Position numbers and translations under genes: made by a program
Source of the DNA: Ciona savignyi
Lineage: Eukaryota; Chordata; Ascidiacea; Phlebobranchia; Cionidae
Reading direction: 5' to 3'
DNA: 64,000 nt
Assembly: GCA_000149265.1 (NCBI GenBank)
Contig: CH002006.1
Coordinates: 587,025-651,024, forward strand
Shown here: positions 36,206-48,427 of the stretch, in pieces
How positions within the stretch are numbered: position 1 is the stretch's first letter
Layout: each line of letters begins with the position of its first letter
Notes under the pieces: model-generated
What the model was told of the DNA's origin: nothing
The model's database searches: none
What the model saw: the letters and a program-made list of their open reading frames with translations, nothing else

Positions 36206-36724
36206 CTCTCGTTGGTCCACTGACTTGCATTAGTGAAAAGTCTTCTGTCTTTACACTGACATTGTGGGACGTAACAGCAAAGAAAATCTGTACAATTCCT
36301 AAACTTTCTCAGTGACATGTGATGCTCGTAGACTGATCGAAACATTTGCAAAATTTATCTTGCGTTAAGATTTTATTAAATTCGTTGCCCTGTATGTATC
36401 TTTCCACAAATTTCTCTAAAATTTAAAAAAGCATTTTACCAGCAGACGAACTAAACTGAAAGTCCGTCATTCTAGTCTAAGCCAATCAACAACACTTAGC
36501 AAGTTATTGGTAGAAGGTGTATTGCATCGGAAAAATCTTAGGAGAAATTTGTTCATGCAGAACGAAAAAACATTTTTTGTTAAATCTTTTTTTTCGAAAG
36601 TGTATAGCGCCCTAGATGATGTTTAACCTTCTTGTTTAATAGTCAGATAATCTAGGAAAACAATATGCGGTATAATAAATATAAAGGCAGAGAAGTAAAC
36701 TGTTATTCACAGAATAAGTAACGG

Positions 36725-37035
36725 TATTATATCGGTAGCGGGCGACACCTTTTCCTAAAGCCGGCTCCCTCTCATTACTAGTCGCTCTTTACCGGACAAT
36801 CTTCTTCAGGGCTTTATATTCGATCTTATTTAAATTTTGTTTGCGTATTATTGTTCTTTCGCTTAGGTTGGCGGCGTCGTCCGCTATATTTATTAAATTA
36901 TATACTTTTTTTTAAATGACGTGTTTTAACGACTGTTCGTTTTGCCTTCTTTTCGTGTTCCTGTGTCATGATTTGATTAGTTTGCCATTTTTTAATACTG
37001 GGGCAAAAAATAAATAAAGTAAACTAAATACCGGT
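36725..37035 (+). mobile_element. Unclassified interspersed repeat ending in A-rich GCAAAAAATAAA
   Basis: Shares CCTAAAGCCG.CTCCC, TCGCTTTACCG and a 3' end TGTCGTTTTGCC...GCAAAAAATAAA with 39060-39405, and its last part with 4775-4890. The constant A-rich end suggests a retroposed element. No coding part is seen. Confidence 0.6.
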
Positions 37036-37249
37036 GCAACAAACAATGACCCTGTGGTTGACTGGTTGGGTTAGGATTAATGTTCAGGTTTAGATTAGCG
37101 TTAGGATTGGGGTTAAGGCGTAAAGTTAGTTTTTACACAATGGCGTGTAGTTTCTCTCTTATTAGTGTTGTCCCATTATTCCACTGGTTTCAAGCATTGT
37201 CAAATAAATGCATAGCCCAAGCACCACCACCAAATAGCCAGGTTTTTGC

Positions 37250-37625
37250 TGCGTTCTCTTCATGAATGAGAAAACGCTGGAGGCGTTATTTACAGGAAAT
37301 CCTCATTTTACCTCGCGCCCACTGTAGGGTTACCGGAGTTTATTGTGTATGATTGACACTTTCCCTCAATTTGATAGAACCCACTAATCCGCTGGGTTCA
37401 TGCAAAATCACAAATTCGCTGCGATCAGTCACTGTTTACCAGGTACATCAAACGTAATAAAAATCGTTGCATTTTATAATGTGTATATTACATGAAATAA
37501 ATTACCAACATGACTTATGTATTGGCCAAACGACAGTAGTCTTGATTTCGTTAAAATCTTAAAATTGCTTTGATATCCATGCTTAAGCAACTTACCATAA
37601 TTGTGCTGATGTTCGGTATTGTGAC
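37250..37625 (-). pseudogene. FUT8-like relic: exon 1 fragment and upstream flank
   Basis: This segment matches 55388-55740 of the copy 3 gene: a degenerate SINE, then about 200 bp of intron 1, then the donor and last codons of exon 1 (about 37596-37617). The match stops inside exon 1, so the ATG and the anchor are missing. It is the trace of a further array unit between copies 1 and 2, or of a partial duplication. No coding potential remains. Confidence 0.72.
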
Positions 37626-38308
37626 TTTTTCCATGATGCGTTATATTATCAGCATTCATATCGCATTGTGTGTATAACTTTGGGACATTAAACCCCAATT
37701 GCAAAACAGTTGCAATATTTGTTTGGGTCGTGTTGGCCGTAAGAAATATCAAAGAATCAAACTTCAATCCAATAACTCGTTGTGTATGGGATGTTATAAT
37801 GTGAGAAGTATAAAGTGAAGTGAGATCCTACGAAAATGTAAAAATACGCATTATTATTTACAGATATATATGAAATGGCATTTAAATAAAATATAGAACA
37901 CAATCACTTACTAACTATTAGTGCCCTATTCAAAGTTGAAATTCTTTTAGTTTTAGTTGGTGCAATTTAAGGATAATGAACAAATATTCTTAAGCTATTA
38001 AATCAAAAGCTATTAAATAACACTAAGATCAACAATCAAAAAGGATTAACTAATAACTAAAATACGAGTTTACTTCAATGCAGTATATTGCGAACACGTT
38101 AGGTCTTATTATCACATCTGAACATTAGTAAGTTAATAGGTTTGTGCTCTGTGTTATTCTGTTGTACTATTTTGTTAAAAATCTGTAAATGCTTATGTGT
38201 ACTTCTGCCTTTTCGCAGAAAACTCACTTTACTTCATATTTTGCTTTTTCTTACGGTCAAAACCCCCCAAATAAGATGTTTATATGTGTTTTTGTTTTTT
38301 TACCGAGC

Positions 38309-38402
38309 CAAGTTTAGAAACCATGATGGGCTCGTCACCTGGAACGTTTTTGTAAAGTTTGTATACGTATTGTCAGGTTAAACATTCGACAACACGTACA
38401 AG
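38309..38402 (-). mobile_element. SINE-B, decayed
   Basis: TTAGAAACCATGATGGGCTCG then GGTTAAACATTCGACAACACG. Confidence 0.6.
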
Positions 38403-38576
38403 ATATGTAGCTGTTTTGCAATTCGATAGTTACAGTATTACTCTGGACATTTTAACCTCGATGTGCATGGGCTTGTTATTACGAATGTTTTATATTAAAA
38501 TCAATAGGCCGTGCAACACTAAAATGGATATTAACTTAGAATCTTTTCTTTTATGCCATTATCGGGGCAAGCGCAT

Positions 38577-38762
38577 TTGGCCGCTCGTCGCTAAACCAAA
38601 AGGTCGCTTTAGGCTGTCCTTTCCAATTTGTAAAGTCGGTGCTTGTCCGTTTTCTGACTTCGATAACTTACAGCATAAAATTCAGAATATAGACTATAGA
38701 CGCAAGGCAGTATTTTATTCTGTAGGCTGCATTCTATTACTATTACTTAGAATGCAGCGCAT
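38577..38762. mobile_element. Candidate 186-bp insertion with 7-bp direct repeats
   Basis: AGCGCAT occurs at 38570-38576 and 38756-38762. The paralogous flank of copy 3 (about 48945-48965) has a single AGCGCAT with nothing between. This fits an insertion with target duplication in the copy 2 flank. The alternative is a deletion between short repeats in copy 3. Confidence 0.5.
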
Positions 38763-39060
38763 ATAACGCGGTTAGTTGCAATATTGTACGTTAGATACAC
38801 AACAATATATATCAAAGATTTACCCCGAAGGGAGACTTTTCTACGCCTATTTTAATTGCGATTATGACTGACGTTTTAAATACAAAGGGCGGTGTATACT
38901 TGTCGTAAATAAGACGCAAATGACTTGTAAGCAAAAATACGTTCACATACGTGTTCTACAAACAATATACGTGATCATTATACATAAACAATTATATTAG
39001 TTCCCGAAAGCATCGATTCACCACAAATCCAATTAAACAACTGACAAACAGTACGGTTTT
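38763..39060. repeat. 3' flank of FUT8-like copy 2 shared with copy 3
   Basis: Matches 48955-49240 closely (ATACACAACAATATATATC, ACCCCGAAGGGAGACTTTTC, TTCACATACGTGTTCTACAA). Copy 1 lacks it. Confidence 0.8.
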
Positions 39061-39405
39061 TCTTTTTCCACTGCGGCCCACACTTTCCGGGCCACCCCTT
39101 CTCCTAAAGCCGACTCCCCCATTGCACGGGTCGCTTTACCGCACACTTTTCTTCGAGGCTTAGTGCAATTTTTATTTTATAAACAATTAATTAATTATTT
39201 TTAATATTTTTTTTATTTTTTTTAATTGGGTTTAGCGGCCACGTCAAATTATACAGAATTTTAATAGTTTATTTCTTTTTTTTAGACGTGTTCTAACGAC
39301 TGTCGTTTTGCCGTTTTTTCCCGTTTTCCAAATTTTTACCGATAGTCCCGCTTCGTGTTTTCATCGTGGAAGCAAAAAATAAACTAAACTAAAACTACGA
39401 ACATT
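39060..39405 (+). mobile_element. Unclassified interspersed repeat, second copy, in 3' flank of FUT8-like copy 2
   Basis: Related to 36725-37035. The corresponding flank of copy 3 (about 49225-49260) lacks it, so it inserted after those copies separated or was lost there. Confidence 0.6.
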
Positions 39406-39440
39406 TACAATACCGAAGGTTTTTTTAAGCAACACATTTG

Positions 39441-42400
39441 CTAGAAGACATCGTTTTCAACCATTGAAATAGGATAGGACTCAGGCGTCAATACGGGTTT
39501 TACTTTAAACGCTGGGTACATTCCAACTTGTTTAGTTCGTTGGTTTAATCCACCAAGCATAATTCCTTTCTTCAGCAACGGACTATTAACAATGCGATCC
39601 CCTACTTTCATTGTCATTTCACAACTACCGTCGGTATGTCTTCGAACCTTTTGGTCACACGGTACGAGCGGGGTGTGGTCAAGTAGAACTTCGTGGACAA
39701 TGTCTCTGCCGTTGGTTATGTGATATGAATTGTCAAGATTGGCAAAGCGAAACGTCGCGTCCTGGGAAGAAGTTTGTCGCATTTCTTGTACATACCGTCC
39801 AATCTGTATGATAGGAATGCGTCTATATGTTAGTATTTTAGTATCTTTTCCTTGAATGTACACATATTATTATGTTAACCCACACTTAAACTGTGGGATC
39901 ATCAGCATAAAACCATTGTAATCAGCTTCTATTTAATTAGATGTGCCATTAAGAATTTCAATTAGCAGTTGTTGTCTTAACACAAGGGTATAATAGGTGA
40001 GACAAAAACTACAGCAATTGCTTCACCACGTTTAACACTTTACAATAGCTTAGGCCTAACTCAACGGAAGGTCCGTTGGATTAGTCCGATGGGTTAGTGT
40101 GTCGCCTTTCAGCCGAGGGTTTGCAGGTACGAAACTGGTCGCTAAGTAGTCGGTTGTGTCCATGTGTCGACTCAACGTTGGCCGTGTTAATGCGACACAT
40201 TAACGGTGTATGATTAACACATCAATCTATTTGGCCAGGAAACACGATGTGACTATTTTACATGTCCCAACAGTTAGATATACAGGCCTACTAACGTTTG
40301 ATGACATTGTTAAGACAACGTAATCACATTCCCTCAAGAGAAATATATCCTTCACGATACCAAACAAACCATTCTTGGTGAACCTCGATTTTACACCAGC
40401 ACTTGCAAAGTCTCCGTATATAAACTGGTAGGTTGGGTACCTGTTGCGAAGTATTGTTTATTTAGAACATTCAGTCGTTTACCGACTAATTAGCTTGGTG
40501 GGTAAATGTGTTGCCTTTAGTTAGCCGAAGGCTTTCAAAATCGTAACTGGTCGGTGACTGGTCGGTTGTGTCCTATGACAAGGCATTTAGGGAATATTGC
40601 CTTAACCCAAAGACTATATAAGTTCTACTAAACCAAATAAAGATTGTCTTCTAATACACAACTTATTGCAATAGCTTCAGTAACCCGACGCAATGTAATA
40701 TAAAATTTGCGGGGATAAACATGAATATCCTCTACCATCTGACATACCTAAACATTCTTAAGGTTTTGTGCGGACTGTGGCTTAAAATTTAAAATTATAT
40801 ATTATGTAAATTGCCTTGCATAACAACTTAAAAAAATATCACAGTTTTGTTTTAGGTTAAATAAAACGACAACATAAAATAACAACTAACTTGCTCTTCG
40901 CCTCTTCCATTATCGCTGGATCATCTGATGCTAGAAATATTTTTCTCGACACATTCCCGTGCCTTATTGTGTATTGGTCATACCAATTAATTGCGTATTC
41001 CATATAAGAATCCAAGTCTTGGTAATCGGCTTCTCGGATTTTATCCGTCCTTCTGACGTGAATTCTGGAATGGGGTATGTACATGATTAAGTGGGATATA
41101 TTCACGCTTTTATCTCCGTGAATAGAAAACGCAAACGTCAAAACACCTTGCAACCACTGTTACCTAAATTATTGCTATGTGCTTTATGGTAAAGAAGTTC
41201 CTTCAGTTGTGGCAGAACCTATTAATACACATTATTTATACTAGTTTTGCGCCAGTCTTATTGAAAGAGACCACGTTTGATAATCGTACATCCAAGAAAT
41301 TACATAAACAACGTCAAAATGTAATAGGGGCTTTTACGGTTACATTTTATTAATTTTGACATGCTTCGAACCCATAATGGAGTCATATCCAAGATCTTTT
41401 GCATGTATATTAAGGTAAATGTATTGATCGCGTTAAACAATCGGCCACACGATCACTTTGCAACACTACAATATGCTGTGTTTTTATTACTAAATATTTT
41501 ACATACCCGACTATCGGATGACCGAAGCCTGATTTCGTTTTATAATCTTCAACTTCTTTTGACATAGACTCCTTCAATCGAAACATGTAATTCGTCACAT
41601 GACCCGTCCACCACATCCATGGTTCTGCTAGAACGAGCTTGATACGTGGTAGAAATTGACTGGGAACTGTGTTTGGCACAAAAACCGAATTTTTGTAGCC
41701 GGTAACTTTGACGATTGGTGCGTCCGACGGTGTAGGATCAGTTTCCTGGGGGCCTGTGTGTGTCGTTCAAGTAAAAGTCGTTTGACGAGGGTTATATTTT
41801 ATATACATACTTCATAATCCCAACCAAAGATTTTTCTTAGAAACATCATAGGGGTAGGTACTGTAGGATTACTGATTATAAGGATTTTAAACGTTTGTCT
41901 GCTATACTTTCAAACAATTTGCTAGTACTTTGAATTTCAAACACAGCCTAGTTCCCACAAGTAATATTGACAAATAAAAACAAAATTTCCATAGAACAAA
42001 ATTTCACAACCTGACTCTATTTTTAAATGGTAAAAAAAAAGAAAGCAAAGACTAATAAAACATAAATTTGCCGTAAGATATCCATATGTATTCTATGTCA
42101 GGAACTAAAAGATCATATAAGTCATTAAAAACCATCCGCCAATTTGGGATGTCCCTATCCGCATAAAACAAAAATACAAAATACAGAAATAAAACAAACA
42201 AGAATACTAAACCCCCCAAATTATTTTTAATAAAAAACTCTGTCAAAAATATATAAAACAAATTATAGCATTTTTAACAGTTTAATATGGTTAGAAATTA
42301 ACTGACTTCTTAAATTTAGCACGAAATATTTCTATTTATAAACTCACTACGCCACTCTGCAGCTGATGCCAATTCTTCATTATAACTTTGGCAACGACTT

Positions 42401-45400
42401 GGATTCTTTATTACGTCNNNNNNNNNNNNNNNNNNNNNNNNNNNNNNNNNNNNNNNNNNNNNNNNNNNNNNNNNNNNNNNNNNNNNNNNNNNNNNNNNNN
42501 NNNNNNNNNNNNNNNNNATTCCAGGTAGTAGGTGACCTGGTTGAGATCCCAGATCATAACTCGGTTGGTCCCGAGAGCTATGAAGAGACACAGGCTGTAA
42601 TGGTGCATCATACAACCTAGTCCACAATGGTACTTCACGTTGCAGAAGAGCTTTTTTGCAGACGAACAGTTTGAAGGGTTCTACCAAAAAATATTTTAAA
42701 TACACACACAGAAATGGTTTAATTTTGTTTAACAAGTACTGTACATATTTTTAAATACTTAATGAGAATTTGTATACGAAGCATGTATAGAGCCTATATT
42801 GTGTCCTTGGGCAAAGCACTCAGCAAACCAAGTGGAATGATATGTGCTACTGGACACAAGATCATCTGATGGTTACCCGTGTGAGAAGGCTTCTTGCGTT
42901 TTTACATTATCAAAGATAAAACCTAAATACCCTTATCTTATAACTTCCAAATAACATATTTAAAAATTCAAATTACTTGGCTGATGGATATAAAGGAGAA
43001 AGCAAGAGTATTTAGTTTTTCAAGTTCTTGTTGCTTTTCAAGAAATGCAGTCGAATATAGCTTTTCAATATCGGAGTAGATCACCCTGGTAAAACGTATT
43101 TTATTAATTATTTTAAAACATATGGTTATTTTATAGAATAAATAATAATGTTTATCCCCGGTAAAGGCTAAACACAAGGGCGTTAAACACATCCATCATT
43201 CCAATGGGTTCAGGCAATGTCCGCTAAGTGGCTTGCCAAGGGACACAACCGAAGAGCTAGCGACCAGCGAGCTCTAAGTTATCTACAAGTTTTGTATTTG
43301 CAAGCCTTGGGGGACGCATAAACCAACCAAGATAAATGGACGAAACAATAAATGTTCAGTTTAAGGTACAGTTGGACAAGATATTCGGAACACTAATGCT
43401 TTTTTCCTCGTGCGTGGAAAAACACAGGGAGTCCAATCACACGTGGAATACAAATGTTATCACACATGCAACAAATTACCGGATGGCAACAGACAGGTTA
43501 TTGGAGTTATTGCAGCATGTCAAATACTAACGTTGCCAAGCAAATAGACACAAAGTAGCATTTTGCAAAAACTCGCACTTACTGCTGTAATTGTATTCCT
43601 AGTTGTTTAAACAAGTCTCTTTCTTCCTGTTTTATTTCGGATTTTTTAAGGTGATAAATAAGCAATTCTTCCAACATCTTACTATTTTGCATCAGTCTCA
43701 TCAGCAAATCGCCATCGATGGAATAATATAAGATTGCTAAAAAAGCAGGTGTTATTACAAGTAATTATATTAACGCCCCTTGTGTTTTCCCATTTAAATC
43801 GATAAATATGAATATTACATCCGTGCCTACAAACACACGTTAGTATGGATGGGACAGATACAAGTTTGTTAATGCATAGTATAATATGTTATACTTGTGT
43901 TTTCGTGTAGATTTTCCTGTTCAAATTTCGCTCTTTTCGCGTAAGGGTTAACGAACTCTCTTGCTTGTGGAAGGATATTCCTATCAATTCAAGGAAAAAT
44001 ATATTTAGCAAATACATTAAAATTATAGTGGTTCCGGTTTAGTTAATAATTATTTTTTACATCAAAACACGCAACAAAAAACTTAAATAGGAAATAAAAA
44101 ATAAAAAAATATGGAAAACAACAGTCGTTTAGATAGGGCTCAAAATAGTTATATGGCTCAAAATAAAAAAAATATATCAAAATAGTTGGTTTAGAACTAA
44201 AGAGTGTCACGTGTTTTACCGCCGCTATCTGTAGAACACATTTTGTATGGTATACGTTTATTTGCAAGCACAATTGGTGCAATGTTTAAAACATATAAGT
44301 GTATGCACGCATATTTGGTATAATGTTTAAACCATATACGTTTATGTAAGCACAATTGATATAATGTTTAAACCATATACGCTTATGCAACCACAATTAG
44401 TTTAATGTCTAAACCAGTGGTTCTTAAACTTTTTCAGTCGCGCCCCCCTTGAGATTTGTGATTCATGCTCACGCCGCACCTACTCAAAAATCGAATTTAC
44501 GAAAAATAGAATAATAATTTATTTGCCAATACCGTGCTTAGTGTGAAGGATGCAAGGGACCGCGAATCGCTATTGGCGAACCATTTTCTAAAGTTCGTGA
44601 ATTACAAAATTTAACAAAATCGCGAAAATATAAATTACCGTTAGTAACACAATATAATATAACATATTTTGCCTTCAACATAACATTTAACAATGGAATT
44701 ACTATAACATTTATTTATTTATTTACCTTGCTTTTACTTTGCATTATTGACGCATAATAAGCATTTCTATCACAAGGCAACAATAGCCATTATGCGTTAA
44801 TATACCACGATTCCTTTATTTATGATTGGCGGAGATGCGACACACCTCTTTATAATAAGGTTATATGGTGTTTTAACAAGTAAGATTACTCGTTTCAAAG
44901 GCTTCGTTTCGTCGATATTTGTCCTATCCTACACGCATTAACTCACGATACGTTTATTGTAGTTTATCATTACAACTTAATAACGTTACTGTTTGCTTAA
45001 TGAATTATCTTTCTGGCTTTAAAGATTAGTTTGAGAGGTTCTAAAACCGCATTCTAAGGCAATTTAACATAGCTAAATCGTTAATTCGAACCCTGCAATA
45101 TGTCACTGTCATGCTCGCGCCCCCCTTGAGAAGCTTCCACGCCCCCCAAGGGGGGCGCGCCCCCCAGTTTAAGAACCCCTGGTCTAAACCATATACGTTT
45201 AAAAAAGCACAATTAGTGTGTTGTCTAAACCATATACATTTATGCAAGCACAATTGGTATAAAGTTTAAACCATGTATAATTTTTGGTTGCGCAGACCGC
45301 AAATAAAAGCACCTGACATAACAAACCAAATTAATTATCCATGTTTAGTAAACCGTAAATATTCTTGTTAAAATTACGCACTTATGGACCATTTCATTAC

Positions 45401-45855
45401 ATCATCTTAAAAGATTTTTTCCAAACCTTTTTTTTTAGTTTTTTAAAAAAGAAGAATATTTTTGTTAAATTCGTGTATATCTACACATCAGTTTCTTACT
45501 TATTTATTTTAACGCAAGAATTTTAGCGTCACAGTGTAATTTTAATGTGTTTATTTAAAAAGGAGTTTACCAAGTACTGAGATTAAACGCAATAGAATAT
45601 CGCTGCGTTTTATAATGTGAACAATACCTGAAATGAATTACTGAATTACCAACATCAATAAATTATGTTTAACCGTGTTAGCCAAACGACAGTAGTCTTG
45701 ATTTTGTTTTAAAAATGCTTTGAAATGCATGCTTAAGTAACTTACCATAATCGTGCAGATGTTCCGGTAAAGTAAGCAACAAAAATTATTGCGGCTAAAA
45801 TACTTAAAGGTCCAAATCTAACCAAGGATTTCGAACATATTTGTTTGACCGACAT
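39441..45855 (-). CDS. FUT8-like alpha-1,6-fucosyltransferase, copy 2 (9 exons, gap in exon 5)
   Basis: Near-duplicate of the copy at 29158-34598 with the same intron phases. Exons: 45746-45855, 43895-43980, 43583-43736, 42977-43085, 42348-42680 (contains the 100-N gap 42418-42517), 41507-41753, 40891-41064, 40296-40440, 39441-39803. Apart from the gap no stop or frameshift is seen; exon 9 is one codon longer overall (363 nt), with Gly-Ser before CEMTMKVGD and a C-terminus ending NDVF. IHVRRTDK, SDDP, SAG and the SH3-like GMYPAFKV segment are all present. Intron 1 carries a 767-bp hAT-type insertion (44415-45181) absent from copy 1. The real bases of exon 5 total 233 against 238 in copies 1 and 3, so the gap may hide only a few bases. 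Predicted Golgi type II membrane enzyme; acceptor not known. Confidence 0.88.
41361..41476 (-). mobile_element. SINE-B, FUT8-like copy 2 intron 6
   Basis: GCTTCGAACCCATAATGG then GCGTTAAACAATCGGCCACA. Also in copy 3 (51637-51735); copy 1 keeps only the last part (30930-30985). Confidence 0.7.
42418..42517. other. Assembly gap (100 N) in exon 5 of FUT8-like copy 2
   Basis: Run of exactly 100 N inside coding exon 42348-42680. The bases beside it differ slightly from copies 1 and 3 (GGTAGTAGGTGACC against GGGAATTCTGTGACC), as expected of a poor assembly join. Confidence 0.98.
44255..45268. repeat. 41-bp minisatellite, intron 1 of FUT8-like copy 2, split by a transposon
   Basis: Same units as at 33640-34032 (about 44255-44414 and 45182-45268), interrupted by the hAT-type insertion 44415-45181. 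Confidence 0.88.
44415..45181. mobile_element. hAT-type non-autonomous element, family 1
   Basis: 767 bp with inverted ends (CAGTGGTTCTTAAAC and GTTTAAGAACCCCTG) rich in C/G runs just inside. It is flanked by the 8-bp duplication GTCTAAAC (44407-44414 and 45182-45189). The matching place in copy 1 (about 33814-33824) is uninterrupted with one GTCTAAAC. No transposase frame is present. Confidence 0.94.
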
Positions 45856-48207
45856 CCTTTTCTACAGTGCTATTAATTTTGCTACAAAAATAAAGGTTAA
45901 CAGCTAAACTGTATGGATTAAATTTCATTATTCAGTAATAAACACTTATCTAAATTGTTTTTCATTTTCACAAAATATTCAATTTTAAATCTAATTTCTT
46001 TCTATCATTAACGTACAGGGGCAAGAACCGTGTTAAGCATGCCAACCCAATTGTAAAAAAAACTTTACTGAAACATTTTTCTTTGTTTTTTTGAAAAGAT
46101 TTATCCTGTAGTTACCTTTGTGCCTTTTGTAACCTAACCTGTTTGATTGTAACCGTGGGATTAACCAATTCGGCTCACAACCACGAATACGCTAAGGTTA
46201 CACTCGTTTCATTCATGACTCGCCAAACGGTTTTCTAATACAAATCGTTACATTTAAACACACTGTCACGGCGGAACGCGGTTAAGAGGACCCCTGAGTC
46301 CAGAAGGGAACTATATAATAACCAGTTGGTTCCAAAACTTGATTTTCCAAACTAAAATACAATTACATGAGTAATAAACTACTTTCCAATGCTCGGATAA
46401 ATGTATATATATATAAAATATTGTAATTTTTATATAACTTCTCTTCTAAGAAGAAATATCTATATAACTAAAATCGAACACCTAAATTGGCTGCTTCGTC
46501 GAAAAAACATAACCTTTGCGAATTTTAAAAGCACAGCCATGTTCCCAAGAAAACTGTTTGTGAAGTTTTTTTTAATTTAGAGGAATTTTTTTTATGGATG
46601 TTCGCATTAAACTGTTGTAGTTGTCGGCATCTTGAATTGCAAGGTGAAAGTCAGCAGGCGTGAGCGCATAGTTCAGCAGTGTATTAGTAGTGTACAGTAG
46701 TGTACAACTTATTTTGTCGTCAGCGCAACTCATAGCGGTGAGATAGAGTTTCACTGCCAACGGTGTGGAACATTGTGTATTGTTCAATGTGAACTTATAA
46801 TGGACGGGTATCAGGCTAATGAAAGTGGCATTGTGTATAGTTGGGTAGACTTCTGACAACATTCCGCACTCGCATGTTGTTAGTTATTCTACTAAATGGC
46901 ACAGTGGTATATGCCAAATCTTAAATATATTCTATTCGATCGTTAAATATTTAACTAAACGAAACCGTTAACCAAACTGCGAGTGACAGCGAATTTACTA
47001 AAACGTAAAACTTTACTAAAACGTGTTACAACTTTACTTAAACGTTCAAATTCAATTTCCTGAGAACATTTATCATGTTTCCGTTTTTGTGCTTTGTAAA
47101 TCGTAGCCGTTTTACGTGTTACTGGGTAAAATATCCAAATTTGCCTGACTGTCAAGGATACGTCAAGGTTGGGTTACAATAATTATAAAAGCAAAATTTC
47201 GAACAGTGCATGACTATTTTCTTGAGACCATGTATATACTCTACAGCAGTGGTTCTCAAACTTTTCCAGCTCGTGGCACACTAAGAAAATTCTAAAAAAA
47301 TCGCGGCACACTTGAACAAAACAAATTAAATCAAAGAATTTTATTCAGCAAATTTTAATAGGATGCGTGTGCTTGTCGTTTGGCACAAATAAGATCGCAA
47401 CGAGGTTCCAATTTTGACAAACACAAACGCATTTTGTCGTCAATTCCAACTGAGTACTCAATAAAAGTTTAAATGAGATCAAATAACTAAAGTTTGCTTA
47501 TGGAATAATCTTATTAATAAAATGTTTAATCTCCTGTCATCTAGGTAGTTTTCGTGCTGCTTAACTCAGCGTGCAGGACAAAATGTCATGGATGCATGTG
47601 TTAAAATTACATTAATACACCACACCGAACAATAAATTATGCTTATGACATGACAATCACCCTTAAATTATCGCTACCCATAGCAATACTGTCTACTCTA
47701 CTTGCTACTAAACTAGGGAAAATACATTTCTGTGCATTAAAGTCGCGTATGCCCAATTTGCCCATTCGTAACACAAATAGGTTTCCTACATAGTTTTGCA
47801 AAATTCCAAAAAGTTTCGCGGCACACCTGAGAATCTCAAACGGCACACTAGTGTGCCGCGGCACACAGTTTGAGAAACACTGCTCTACAGAAATGCTAAG
47901 GCTTCAAACTTTGTACAATACTCATAAAAATTCATTGCAACACATATCTTTTAGAGAAAATATGTAACGCTCGACTTGTTTCTTTCATCCGGCATGTTAG
48001 TCTGGCGGTTAAGTGCGTCGTCTTTCAATCGAAAGGTTGCAGGTGTGAAACTGGCCGATAGCTAGTCGGTTGTGTCCTTGAGCACGGCACTTTACGGACA
48101 TTGCCTGAAGACAGCATATTAATGGGTTCTACCAAATTTAAGGAACGTGTCTATCATGAACACCACACTGCAATAGCTCCGCTAACCCGACGGTGGGCGC
48201 GAGGTGT
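45856..48207. repeat. Duplicated 5' flank of FUT8-like copy 2
   Basis: Collinear with 34600-36210, with extra sequence at about 45930-46640 that copy 1 lacks. The duplicated block ends at 48207. Confidence 0.8.
47247..47882. mobile_element. hAT-type non-autonomous element, family 2
   Basis: 636 bp with ends CAGTGGTTCTCAAAC and GTTTGAGAAACACTG and subterminal GTGGCACAC/GTGCCGCGGCACAC, flanked by the 8-bp duplication CTCTACAG (47239-47246, 47883-47890). The empty site survives near 35838 in the duplicate block beside copy 1. No transposase is encoded. Confidence 0.94.
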
Positions 48208-48208
48208 A
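47992..48208 (+). mobile_element. SINE-A, upstream of FUT8-like copy 2, tail lost
   Basis: Same insertion as 35951-36205. Loss of similarity right after GGCGCGAGGTG marks the end of the duplicated block. Confidence 0.9.
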
Positions 48209-48427
48209 TACCGTTCGCCATTTTGAGTTTTTAGTAATTGCTTGGAATCCTCTGTCAGAAAAACCTATCAACCAGTATTCAGCTTATCGGGCGCAAGTTA
48301 GGAGAAACTTTCCACTGTGTTCTCCTAATCGGATGACTACTATGATAGGATGATGTTAAAACCAAAATTGATCAGCTTTCATTTCGTCATCGGGCTTAAG
48401 TTTTTGATGGATTTAGTTAAAATGGGT

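Larger units (their letters stand above)
34600..36210. repeat. Duplicated 5' flank of FUT8-like copy 1
   Basis: Collinear with 45856-48207 beside copy 2 apart from inserted elements (345-bp hAT and a SINE-A here; a 636-bp hAT there). It holds the presumed promoters. No conserved gene was found. Confidence 0.8.

Noticed and set aside
38359-38766. 135-codon open frame
   Set aside because: It crosses a SINE-B, duplicated flank sequence and a candidate insertion, and the paralogous flank of copy 3 lacks most of it. No family resemblance.
46572-46862. 96-codon minus-strand frame upstream of FUT8-like copy 2
   Set aside because: The paralogous flank of copy 1 (34674-34892) reads through to a different frame, and the segment is interrupted there by a hAT element; no family match.
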